A stretch of DNA of 50,664 bases from Planctomycetota bacterium (GTDB taxonomy: Bacteria > Planctomycetota > Phycisphaerae > Phycisphaerales > UBA1924): assembly GCA_023434205.1 (NCBI GenBank), contig JAEYTB010000052.1, positions 1-50,664 of the forward strand, written 5' to 3'. Below the pieces are notes generated by a model. The model ran no database searches, was not told where the DNA came from, and saw only the letters and a list, made by a program, of their open reading frames with translations. Made by a program: the position numbers and the translations under genes. Below, in pieces: positions 19,812-27,004 of the stretch. Numbering within the stretch: position 1 is the stretch's first letter; every line of letters begins with the position of its first letter.

Positions 19812-20576
19812 ATGTCCAAGCAGCTGCTCATCTATGAATCGGCCGTTCCCATCAACTCCGCGCGCCACGGCAACCATTCCCTGGAGCCCGCGCCGGGGTA
19901 CGCCTTCGCGTCGGGCATCAACGCGGTGCCGCTGATGGCGGTTGAGTTCATCCGCGCCGCCGCGGAGTTCGCCATCGTGTTCGCGGTGTCGGGCGACGAG
20001 GTCGCGCCCGCGATCGTCCTGGGCATCAAGGGCGACCAGAACCTCTACGTCTCGCCCGACGGCCAGTGGAAGGCCAAGTACATCCCCGCCTTCCTCCGGC
20101 GCTACCCCTTCGTGTTCTCCAACAGCCCGGACAACAAGACCCTGACGCTGTGCATCGACGAGTCCTACCCGGGCCTCAACAAGGACGGGCGCGGCCACCG
20201 GCTCTTCAACGAGGACGGCAAGGCGACGCCCTACGTTGAGAACGTCCTCAAGTTCCTCCAGGAGTACCAGGTGCAGTTCGAGCGCACCCGGGGCTTCTGC
20301 CGCCGGATCAAGGAGATGGACCTGCTCGAGCCCATGCAGGCGCAGGTCGTCACGCCCAAGGGCAACAAGATGTCCCTCAGCGGCTTCCTGGGCGTCAGCC
20401 GCGCCAAGCTCCGGGCGATGAGCCCCGAAAACCTCGCCACCCTGGCGAAGACCGACGAGCTTGAACTGCTCTACCTGCACCTCTACTCGATGCGCAACTT
20501 CGAGGACGTGAAGGACCGCCTGGTCGGCACGCTGGGTGACGAGGCCGCGGCCCCCGCCGAGCCCGCCACCGCCTGA
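19812..20576 (+). CDS. sapC: SapC family protein
   Basis: This 254-residue protein matches the SapC family over its length: an N-terminal YESAVPINSARHGN, the core AVPLMAVEFIRAAAEFAIVF, then QWKAKYIPAFLRRYPFVF and the LCIDESYPG and RLFNEDG segments. SapC was named from the Campylobacter fetus S-layer locus, and its biochemical role is unclear. No signal peptide or membrane helix is visible, so it is probably cytoplasmic. An AGGAG Shine-Dalgarno at 19800-19804 lies 7 nt before the ATG. It follows the giant surface-protein gene by 24 bp, so a role in producing or exporting that protein is a reasonable guess from context. Confidence 0.88.
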   Translation: MSKQLLIYESAVPINSARHGNHSLEPAPGYAFASGINAVPLMAVEFIRAAAEFAIVFAVSGDEVAPAIVLGIKGDQNLYVSPDGQWKAKYIPAFLRRYPFVFSNSPDNKTLTLCIDESYPGLNKDGRGHRLFNEDGKATPYVENVLKFLQEYQVQFERTRGFCRRIKEMDLLEPMQAQVVTPKGNKMSLSGFLGVSRAKLRAMSPENLATLAKTDELELLYLHLYSMRNFEDVKDRLVGTLGDEAAAPAEPATA

Positions 20577-20598
20577 GACCTCGCACGGGGCCCGGGAA

Positions 20599-20623
20599 GG
20601 CTTGGCGCACACGGCGTCAAGCC
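20599..20623 (+). other. 9-bp stem hairpin between sapC and obg
   Basis: GGCTTGGCG (20599-20607) pairs with CGTCAAGCC (20615-20623), one G-T wobble, around a 7-nt loop. No T tract follows, so it is a weak terminator candidate at best. The TTGGCG inside the 5' arm could also serve as a -35 element for obg, with TACCCT (20628-20633) as -10. Confidence 0.4.
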
Positions 20624-20639
20624 CTCCTACCCTCCCCGC

Positions 20640-21677
20640 GTGTTCGTTGATCAAGCCATCATCAAGGTCCGAGCCGGTGCCGGTGGCAACGGCTCGGTTT
20701 CATTTCGGCGCGAAATGTTCGAGGCCAAGGGCGGCCCCAACGGCGGGAACGGCGGTGACGGCGGCAACGTCCTCATCGTCGCCGAACCGGGGATGTCCAC
20801 CCTCTACGACTTCCGCGACCAGAAGCTCTGGGCCGCCCAGAACGGGGAGCCCGGGGGCCGCAAGCAGTGCACCGGCGCCAACGGCCAGGACCTGATCATC
20901 CGCCTGCCCCCCGGCACCCTCATCTACAACGCCGATACCGGCGACCTGATCCACGACCTCAAGCAGGGCGATTCCATCGTCATCGCCAAGGGCGGGCGGG
21001 GCGGATGGGGCAACGAGCACTTCAAGACCTCGACCTACCAGACCCCCAAGCACGCCGACGACGGCGCCCCAGGAGAGGAGCTCCGCCTCCGGCTGGAGCT
21101 CAAGCTGATCGCCGAGGTCGGCATCGCGGGCCTGCCCAACGCCGGCAAAAGCACGCTCCTGGCGGGCCTCACCGCCGCAACCCCCAAGATCGCCAACTAT
21201 CCCTTCACCACCCTCTCCCCCCAGCTCGGCGTGGCGCCGCTGGATGCCGGCCGCCGGATCATCTTCGCCGACATCCCCGGCCTTATCGAGGGCGCGGCGC
21301 AGGGCGCCGGCCTGGGGCACGACTTCCTCCGCCACATCGAGCGCACCCGGGTCATCGTCCACCTGCTGGATATCGCCCCCATGGACGAGTCCAGCCCCGT
21401 CGCCAACTACCGCCTCATCCGCGAGGAGCTGCAGCAATACTCGGCCGCCCTCGCCGACAAGCCCGAGCTTGTCGTGCTCAACAAGGCCGACCTGCTCTCT
21501 CCCGCAGAAGCCCAGGACCGGCTCAAGCAGGTCTCCCGCGAGCTCAACCTTCTGCCCGGGCGAGACGTGATGCTCATCTCCGCCGCGGCACGCGACGGCC
21601 TCAAGCCGCTCCTCGAGCGCCTCTGGGCCCTGCTCCACCCCAGCGACTTCAAGGTCGAGGGCTGGAAGGAAGCCTGA
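20640..21677 (+). CDS. obg: Obg family GTPase (ribosome assembly)
   Basis: The 345-residue protein has the Obg layout: a glycine-rich Obg fold (about 1-160, starting MFVDQAIIKVRAGAGGNGS) and a TRAFAC G domain with G1 GLPNAGKST near residue 164, a switch region NYPFTTLSPQLG, G3 DIPGLIEGA near 211, G4 NKAD, and G5 SAAARDG. The variable C-terminal OCT domain of longer Obg proteins is absent, as in many bacteria. Obg GTPases act in late 50S assembly and stress or ppGpp signalling. The start is GTG, fixed by the conserved MFVD beginning. It has no Shine-Dalgarno and lies 6 nt after TACCCT, so translation may be leaderless. Confidence 0.97.
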   Translation: MFVDQAIIKVRAGAGGNGSVSFRREMFEAKGGPNGGNGGDGGNVLIVAEPGMSTLYDFRDQKLWAAQNGEPGGRKQCTGANGQDLIIRLPPGTLIYNADTGDLIHDLKQGDSIVIAKGGRGGWGNEHFKTSTYQTPKHADDGAPGEELRLRLELKLIAEVGIAGLPNAGKSTLLAGLTAATPKIANYPFTTLSPQLGVAPLDAGRRIIFADIPGLIEGAAQGAGLGHDFLRHIERTRVIVHLLDIAPMDESSPVANYRLIREELQQYSAALADKPELVVLNKADLLSPAEAQDRLKQVSRELNLLPGRDVMLISAAARDGLKPLLERLWALLHPSDFKVEGWKEA

Positions 21678-21681
21678 CCCT

Positions 21682-22269
21682 TCAGGCCCGTTCCAGCAGC
21701 ACGAGCCACTCCGCGTTCCCTTTGCCTTTGCTCCCGCCCAGCACGGGCGACCGGGTCAGGCCCGCCACCCGAACCCCCAGCGCCGGCAGCCCCCCCACCA
21801 CCCGCTGGGTGATCGACTCCGCGTCCGCGTCGTCGAGCACGCCCCTAACCGCCGCCCTCGCCCGCTCCGGGTCCTCGTAGTGCGGCTTCACGAGCGAGAT
21901 GATCCGCCCACCCGGCCGCAGCCACCGCACCGCCACGGGCACCAGCAGCCGCTGGGGCGTCCAGCCCAGGTCGACCACCACCAGGTCCACACCATCGCCC
22001 GGCGGCTGCGCGTGCAGGGCATTGGTCCGCTCCTGAAGAACGACCCGCGGGTCGTTCCTGAGCTTCCACGCGAACTCGCCGTACGCCGTGTCCACGCTGT
22101 GGACACGCGCCGCCCCGGCCTGGAGCAGGCAGTCCGTGAACCCGCCCGTGCTCGCGCCCAGGTCCGCGCACACCAAGCCCGAGGGGTCTACGCCGAACGC
22201 GGTCAGGGCGTGGCGCAGTTTCAGCCCCCCGCGGCTCACGTACGGGTTGGTCGGGTCCTTCGCCGCCAT
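21682..22269 (-). CDS. TlyA/FtsJ-like RNA methyltransferase without S4 domain
   Basis: This 195-residue protein begins near the TlyA linker motif (PYVSRGGLKLRHAL), followed by the SAM-binding loop ADLGASTGGFTD and the Rossmann core. Candidate FtsJ-type K-D-K-E catalytic residues are K in RGGLK, D in VVDLGW, K in LVKPHYE and E in NAEWL. TlyA enzymes 2'-O-methylate 16S and/or 23S rRNA. Family members are usually about 250-270 residues with an N-terminal S4 RNA-binding domain, which is missing here. It begins 12 bp after the lpxI stop on the same strand, so the two are probably co-transcribed. Its 3' end is 4 bp from the end of obg. RNA substrate is unknown. Confidence 0.85.
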   Translation of the reverse strand: MAAKDPTNPYVSRGGLKLRHALTAFGVDPSGLVCADLGASTGGFTDCLLQAGAARVHSVDTAYGEFAWKLRNDPRVVLQERTNALHAQPPGDGVDLVVVDLGWTPQRLLVPVAVRWLRPGGRIISLVKPHYEDPERARAAVRGVLDDADAESITQRVVGGLPALGVRVAGLTRSPVLGGSKGKGNAEWLVLLERA

Positions 22270-22281
22270 GTTGAAAAGGGC

Positions 22282-23232
22282 CTACGCGCCCACGAACGCC
22301 GCGACGTCCTCGGTCACGGGCCGGGTCACCCCGATGCCCTGGGCCGCGGGCACACCCACGATCGCGATGCCGAGGCTGTCGGCCAGCTTCACCATTTCGT
22401 CCTTGTCGAGCATGATGACATCGCTCGCCGCGAGCGCCAGGCACCCCGCACCGTTGGCGTGCAGGTTCTTGATCGTGTTGATGCCCACCGTCGGCACATC
22501 CGCCCGCCGGTCGTGCCCCGCGCGGGCGCCCTTGACCAGGGTCCAGCCCTTCGCGCGGCAGAGTTTCCCGACCCGCTCGATCATCCGGTCGGTCCCCTCG
22601 ACCGCCTCCACGGCGATGACGTCACGCTCCCGCACCGCGATCGCCTGACCGATGTCCAGCCGGAGCGTCTGGGAGAGCAGGGGCCACACGAACTCCACAT
22701 CCGCTCGTTGCTCGGGGGTGGGCTGGCGGCGGGTCATCACGCCCGCGTGGGCCATTTCCGCCGGGATGGGAGCCGTGGAATCGAGCAGGGTGACGCCGCA
22801 ACGGTCCAGTTCGTCGGCCACCGCGGTCAGCACGGCGTGGGAGCGGCGGTCCTTGCGAAGGCGGCGGTACCACACGCCCAGGGTCTGCAAGTCCGGAATA
22901 TTCCGGAAGATGCGCCACGGATCGTGCATCAGCTTGGCCTTGTCGACCTTGCCGACCATGATCGCGTGGTGGACGCCCAGGCGGGACAGTATCCGCCCCC
23001 AGGACCCCACCCTCAGCAGACCAACCTCTCGGAAAGAGGAGCAGAGCTGGGGGAGCGTCTCGTCGTACTGATTGGCCAGCCCAAGGCCGTGGACGGGGTG
23101 GCCCGCCGCGCGCAGGCTCCTGGCGATCACCAGCGGCAATCCCCCGCCGCCGGCGATGAGGCCGATGGCGGTCGGTGGCGCTGGAGGGTCAGCGAGGATC
23201 GTGAGCGGGGCAAGTGTCCGGAGGGCAGACAT
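22282..23232 (-). CDS. lpxI: LpxI-type UDP-2,3-diacylglucosamine pyrophosphatase
   Basis: The protein matches LpxI (formerly DUF1009), which hydrolyses UDP-2,3-diacylglucosamine to lipid X in lipid A synthesis. Family landmarks include the N-terminal AIGLIAGGGGLPLVIAR, MVGKVDKAKL, LDSTAPIPAEMAHAGVMTRR, VEAVEGTDRMIERVG, a DRRADVPTVGINTI segment and a C-terminal DKDEMVKLADSLGIAIVGV. The frame is open 50 codons further upstream to 23382, but the conserved domain needs only this ATG, and a good promoter (TTGAAC-N17-TAAACT, 23379-23351) lies inside the extension, so I chose 316 residues. It implies a lipid A-containing outer membrane. The tlyA-like gene follows. Confidence 0.92.
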   Translation of the reverse strand: MSALRTLAPLTILADPPAPPTAIGLIAGGGGLPLVIARSLRAAGHPVHGLGLANQYDETLPQLCSSFREVGLLRVGSWGRILSRLGVHHAIMVGKVDKAKLMHDPWRIFRNIPDLQTLGVWYRRLRKDRRSHAVLTAVADELDRCGVTLLDSTAPIPAEMAHAGVMTRRQPTPEQRADVEFVWPLLSQTLRLDIGQAIAVRERDVIAVEAVEGTDRMIERVGKLCRAKGWTLVKGARAGHDRRADVPTVGINTIKNLHANGAGCLALAASDVIMLDKDEMVKLADSLGIAIVGVPAAQGIGVTRPVTEDVAAFVGA

Positions 23233-23350
23233 CAGCGACGTGTTCCAGTTCAGACGGGCAGCCGAGCGAGGGTCAGTGTGTACAACCACCCGCGCTCGGG
23301 GGGCGCGCCCGAAGGTATCGGCATAAACCGCCGATTCTGACGAGCGGCCA

Positions 23351-23379
23351 AGTTTAGTGTCTACCAGCCAAGGGTTCAA
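23351..23379 (-). promoter_or_regulatory. Sigma-70-like promoter for lpxI
   Basis: On the minus strand TTGAAC (23379-23374) and TAAACT (23356-23351) are separated by exactly 17 nt. Transcription would begin near 23344, giving a leader of about 110 nt before the chosen lpxI start. The AT-rich hexamers stand out in GC-rich surroundings. Confidence 0.6.
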
Positions 23380-23411
23380 CATGCCCTAACGGAAGGTGAG
23401 CGGTCCTTTCT

Positions 23412-23445
23412 GTCATCCCGCCCGACTTGATCCCGGGTGGATGAC
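23412..23445 (+). repeat. Imperfect palindrome in the lpxI/zinc-ribbon divergent region
   Basis: GTCATCC (23412-23418) pairs with GGATGAC (23439-23445), with an inner CCCG/CGGG pairing. The palindrome covers a TTGATC hexamer (23427-23432) that could be the -35 of the downstream small gene, so it could be an operator or a REP-like repeat. Confidence 0.4.
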
Positions 23446-23462
23446 CTGTCGATAACCTCAAA

Positions 23463-23696
23463 ATGGACCCCACGCCTCCAGGCAGCCTGGACATCACCGA
23501 GCCCACCGGCCCTGCCCACCGGGGCCGCCCGTTCCTCCAGGTGATGTTCACCTGCGCCAATGCCTACCTCCGCGTCTACCGGTCCGCTGACGGCACCCGC
23601 TACCTCGCCCGCTGCCCCAAGTGCGGGAAGGATGTCCGCTTCCAGGTCGGCTCCCAGGGCACCAGCCAGAGGCAGTTCGAAGTCTCCTGCCGATAA
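23463..23696 (+). CDS. Small zinc-ribbon-like protein, unknown function
   Basis: A 77-residue protein whose second half reads RYLARCPKCGKDVRF and ends in VSCR. Together with FTCANAY in the middle, this gives the cysteines for a small zinc ribbon (C...CPKCGK...C). The first 20 residues are proline-rich and probably disordered. No Shine-Dalgarno is visible. A TTGATC-N18-GATAAC promoter-like pair ends 6 nt before the ATG, consistent with a leaderless mRNA. I recognise no named family. Confidence 0.7.
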   Translation: MDPTPPGSLDITEPTGPAHRGRPFLQVMFTCANAYLRVYRSADGTRYLARCPKCGKDVRFQVGSQGTSQRQFEVSCR

Positions 23697-23755
23697 GCCC
23701 ACGTTCAGCCCGCAGGCCCCTGCCCCGCTCAGGCCCGCATCTACACTGCCGGTCT

Positions 23756-24283
23756 ATGGCGATCTCGAGCAGCCCCTACCCCGTCGCTCGGTCCACCGGG
23801 CGTTGTGCCTCATCCGGTCGCGCCTTTGCCGAGGGCGACGCTTACGTGGCAGTTCTGGTCGAACGGGAAGGCCAGCCGGGGCTGGAGCGTCAGGACTTCG
23901 CCGCCGAGGCGTGGGAGCAGGGCGCCCGGCCCCAGGCCCCGCTCCGCATGTTCGGCTTCTGGCGCGGCACGTTCACCCCGCACGAAACCAAAAAGCAGCC
24001 CCTGCTGGGCGACGCCGAGCTGCTCGACCTCTTCGAAGAGCTCGCGGCGGCGAGTGAACCAAAGCAGGTCACCTTCCGCTACATCCTCGCCCTGCTGCTG
24101 GTTCGGCGGCGCGTGCTCCGCGTGGTGAGCACGCGGCCGGGCGTCATGATGGTGGTGCCGCGAGGGGCGGGCGACGCGGGCCGCGAGCCGATCGCGGTCA
24201 CGGACCCGGGCCTTGACGACCAGGCGATCGCCGATGCGATCGAGCAGCTGGGTCAGGTTGTGGCGACCGAACCACAGGGATGA
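23756..24283 (+). CDS. Conserved unknown protein (planctomycete-type)
   Basis: A 175-residue soluble protein beginning MAISSSPYPVARSTGRCASS, followed by a short GDAYVAVLVERE strand, a conserved-looking FGFWRGTFTPHETKKQPLLG segment, and an amphipathic C-terminal half with LRVVSTRPG. I recognise no functional domain. The frame is open upstream to 23621, but the ATG at 23756 is preferred because TACACT (23742-23747) lies 8 nt upstream, as expected for a leaderless transcript, and because the upstream codons overlap the previous gene. It is followed after 4 bp by a lipoprotein gene and then an RDD membrane protein gene, which looks like one operon. Confidence 0.75.
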   Translation: MAISSSPYPVARSTGRCASSGRAFAEGDAYVAVLVEREGQPGLERQDFAAEAWEQGARPQAPLRMFGFWRGTFTPHETKKQPLLGDAELLDLFEELAAASEPKQVTFRYILALLLVRRRVLRVVSTRPGVMMVVPRGAGDAGREPIAVTDPGLDDQAIADAIEQLGQVVATEPQG

Positions 24284-24287
24284 CCGC

Positions 24288-25187
24288 ATGCGTCGTTTCG
24301 TGACCGCAACCTGCCTGGTTCTGTGCGCCGCGGCGCTGCCCGCGTGCCGGAGTGATCCCGCCCCGGCGCCGATGGTCAATATCCCCCGCGGCGCGCCGCC
24401 GGACTACGCCCAGGTCGTGCAGACGTACAACGCGCGGGTTCGGCGGCTTGAGCGGCTGCAGGCCGGCATCACCATGGTCATCCGCGCCCGCAACGCCCAG
24501 AATGAGTCGATCAACGAGCAGGTCGAGGGCAACCTCAGCGTCGCCCAGCCGGGCAGCGTCGCCCTGCGCATGGACAAGGTCAGCAAGACCATCTTCCGGC
24601 TCGGGTCCAACGACACGAACTACTGGTGGGTCGACCTCACCAAGAACCCCAAAGTCGCAACGGTCGGCTCTCACGAGGCCGCGACGCCGGAGACCGTGCA
24701 GGCTCTGGGCATCCCCATGCACCCGCTGGACTTCCTCGAAGTCTTCGCCATCTCCCCGCTGCCCGAGCCGGGCACCCCCGGCGCCGAGCAGGCCGCCGTC
24801 TCGTGGTCGGCAGACGGGCAGTTCGTGGGCATCACGCTGCCCGGCCGGTGGGGCCAGCGGCGGTTCTGGCTGGACCCGCAGACCTACGCTCCGCGCGTGA
24901 TCGAACTGCTGGACGCCCAGGGCGAAATCGCCGCCCGCGCGACCATCACCGGGTTCCAGAGCATCACCGTCGCCGGCGATGCGCTCGCCCGGCCCCTGAT
25001 CCCCAAGCGCATCGACCTCCGCCTGCCGCAGAACGACGCCCTGGTCATCATCGAAACGCACCAGGCCTCGAACCCGGCCCAGCGGATGCGGATGCAGGTC
25101 TTCGATCTTGGGGCGGTGCTCAGGAGCGACGGGGTGGATAACGTGGTTGACGTGGACCGTCAGAACCCCGGAGCGCCGCCGCGTTGA
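24288..25187 (+). CDS. LolA/LolB-like outer membrane lipoprotein
   Basis: The 299-residue product has a lipoprotein signal peptide (MRRFVTATCLVLCAAALPAC, lipobox LPAC), so the mature protein starts at the acylated Cys20. The remainder has the segment order of LolA/LolB-fold proteins: an N-terminal helix with YNARVRRLERLQ, then alternating strands (EGNLSVAQPGSVALRM, YWWVDLTKN, RRFWLDPQTYAPRVIELLD, ATITGFQSI, IPKRIDLRL). A role in lipid or lipoprotein handling is only a fold-based guess. The ATG lies 4 bp after the previous stop, and its own stop overlaps the TTG start of the next gene (TTGA), so all three are probably translationally coupled. Confidence 0.75.
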   Translation: MRRFVTATCLVLCAAALPACRSDPAPAPMVNIPRGAPPDYAQVVQTYNARVRRLERLQAGITMVIRARNAQNESINEQVEGNLSVAQPGSVALRMDKVSKTIFRLGSNDTNYWWVDLTKNPKVATVGSHEAATPETVQALGIPMHPLDFLEVFAISPLPEPGTPGAEQAAVSWSADGQFVGITLPGRWGQRRFWLDPQTYAPRVIELLDAQGEIAARATITGFQSITVAGDALARPLIPKRIDLRLPQNDALVIIETHQASNPAQRMRMQVFDLGAVLRSDGVDNVVDVDRQNPGAPPR

Positions 25188-26902
25188 AGCCTTCTCTGAG
25201 CCTTTGTCTTGCGTGCCTGCTGCACATGCTTACCACCCTGTCGGCGACCGCCGCGGGGGTGATCGGCGCCGGCTCGCTTGCCACCCCGCGCAACGGTGCG
25301 CACCAGACCCACACCTGGATTGTCATGCCCGTGGACGCGTCCGGCCGCAGCACCGTGCTGCACCTGCCGCCACGCACCGGGGCGGCGGAGCAAGCGCGTC
25401 TGGGCAGCCCCCGCGAGGGCGAGGCCCGCATCGCCAGTGTGCTGGCGAGCACCCCGGTCGCCGCGGCGGCCCGGGGCTCGCGCCTTGCCGTGGTCTTCCC
25501 CGACTCGCGCGACGGCGTGCCGAGCCTCCACGGCCGCACCGTGCTCACCCTGGGCGCGACCCCGGCCGGGCCCGGTGAATGGAAGATCGTTCCCGAGAAA
25601 CGCCTGGACCCTCTCCCCTCGCTCCGCGGCGACGGGCTGCTCCTTGGCTTCTCCGCCTCGGACATGGGGTACGCCGCGCTGTTCCAGGGCCTCGCGACCG
25701 AGGACGCCGACCCCGCCCGCCCGGTGCTCTACGTGCTGAGCGAGGACACGTGGAACGAGGTGGCGCTGCCCCCCGAACTCCAGGCGGCGGGGGCGGAAGC
25801 TTTCCAGCGGCAGGGGGACCGGCCGGTCGCGCTCGCCACCTGGCGCCTCTTTGCGACGGAAGCCGGCCTGGGGATCTGCGTCATCACCCGGCGCGATGCC
25901 GCCGAGCCCATCCGAGGGACGGTGTTCCTCGCCGACTTCTCCGGCTCCAACCCCGGCAGCGCTTCGGCTACCTGGACCCGGCGTGACTTGCTGCTGGACG
26001 CCCACGGCTCGGTCCCTTCGGATCAGGTCGAAGTCGTCGCCGCGTCCGGGCACATCGTCGTCTCGGCCCGCTCCTCAGAGGGCACGCTCCATTTGTACTC
26101 GCAGACGGCACGCACGCCCGGCCTGTGGCGGCACATCGCCGAGGTCACCGGCATCGCCCCGGATCACTCGGTGACCCCGATCGAGAGTCTGCACCGCATC
26201 GCTGTGATCTCCGCGCCGCAGCGGACGGGGTCCAAGGACGCGCCCCCGTATCGGATGGTTGAAGTTTCGGTCGGCACCGGCGCGGTGCTCAGCGACGGCC
26301 CGCTGGTGATCCGCAGCCCGGTGGGCGTGAGCGATTACAGGCTCATCGGCCTGCTGCTCGCCTATGCGCTGGGGCTGGTGATCATCTTTGTGCTGCGACC
26401 CCCGGCGCGCGAGTCCCTGCACCTGCCGGCGGGCGTTTCAATCGCCGAGCCCGGCCGCCGGATGATCGCCTCGCTGATCGACCTGACGATCGCCGTGCTG
26501 GTCTCGTGCAAGCTGCTGGGCGTTCCCCTCGCCGAGTTCTTCGGCTCGGGCCTGCTCACCCCCGGCCCGGCCCAGAGCGTGGCCATGACCTCCCTGGCCC
26601 TGCTCATCGTCGCCAACAGCCTGCTTGAGACCCTCATGGGCCGCTCGCTGGGCAAGCTGATCGCCGGCTGCGGCGTGGTCATGATGCGCACCGGCCCCGC
26701 CCCGGCCTCGGGTGAGCCGCCCCAGCCCCAGGCACCGTCGTTCTGGCGTGCGCTCGTGCGAAACTTCGTCAAGTGGGGCCTCCCGCCCGTGGCCCTCCTG
26801 GGCCTCATGGACCCCGGCGGCCGCCACCGGGGCGACCTGCTCGCCGGCACGGCGGTGGCGATCGAAGCCCCCGATGACGAGCCGGAAAGCCCCGAGGACT
26901 GA
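25184..26902 (+). CDS. RDD-family membrane protein with large periplasmic N-terminal domain
   Basis: The 572-residue protein starts at TTG overlapping the preceding stop. It has a signal peptide (LSLCLACLLHMLTTLSATAAG) and about 350 residues of extracytoplasmic beta-rich sequence with repeated strand phrases such as GLLLGFSASDMGYAALFQG. A transmembrane helix near residue 385 (LIGLLLAYALGLVIIFVL) is followed by an RDD domain from about 423: GRRMIASLIDL, a second hydrophobic segment, GRSLGKLIAG, and the final GGRHRGDLLAGT. RDD proteins are membrane proteins, some linked to ion or sodium transport; the role here is unknown. The N-terminal half may be a propeller, but I cannot name the fold. Confidence 0.8.
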   Translation: MKPSLSLCLACLLHMLTTLSATAAGVIGAGSLATPRNGAHQTHTWIVMPVDASGRSTVLHLPPRTGAAEQARLGSPREGEARIASVLASTPVAAAARGSRLAVVFPDSRDGVPSLHGRTVLTLGATPAGPGEWKIVPEKRLDPLPSLRGDGLLLGFSASDMGYAALFQGLATEDADPARPVLYVLSEDTWNEVALPPELQAAGAEAFQRQGDRPVALATWRLFATEAGLGICVITRRDAAEPIRGTVFLADFSGSNPGSASATWTRRDLLLDAHGSVPSDQVEVVAASGHIVVSARSSEGTLHLYSQTARTPGLWRHIAEVTGIAPDHSVTPIESLHRIAVISAPQRTGSKDAPPYRMVEVSVGTGAVLSDGPLVIRSPVGVSDYRLIGLLLAYALGLVIIFVLRPPARESLHLPAGVSIAEPGRRMIASLIDLTIAVLVSCKLLGVPLAEFFGSGLLTPGPAQSVAMTSLALLIVANSLLETLMGRSLGKLIAGCGVVMMRTGPAPASGEPPQPQAPSFWRALVRNFVKWGLPPVALLGLMDPGGRHRGDLLAGTAVAIEAPDDEPESPED

Positions 26903-26916
26903 TAACCCGAACAGGC

Positions 26917-26938
26917 GGCCCGTGGCACGGGCCCCTTT
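26917..26938 (+). terminator. Putative intrinsic terminator after the RDD gene
   Basis: GGCCCG (26917-26922) and CGGGCC (26928-26933) form a GC stem around the loop TGGCA, followed by CCTTT. It lies 15 bp after the RDD stop codon. The T run is short, so efficiency is uncertain. Confidence 0.5.
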
Positions 26939-27004
26939 CATGCCCCCCTACCGTTCTTTGAGGCGACGCACCACGCGCCCGCCCATCCCGGAGTTCGACG
27001 TTCC

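Noticed and set aside
23233..23382. Upstream extension of lpxI to ATG 23382
   Set aside because: The extension has no family similarity and contains the best promoter for the gene, so it is unlikely to be translated.
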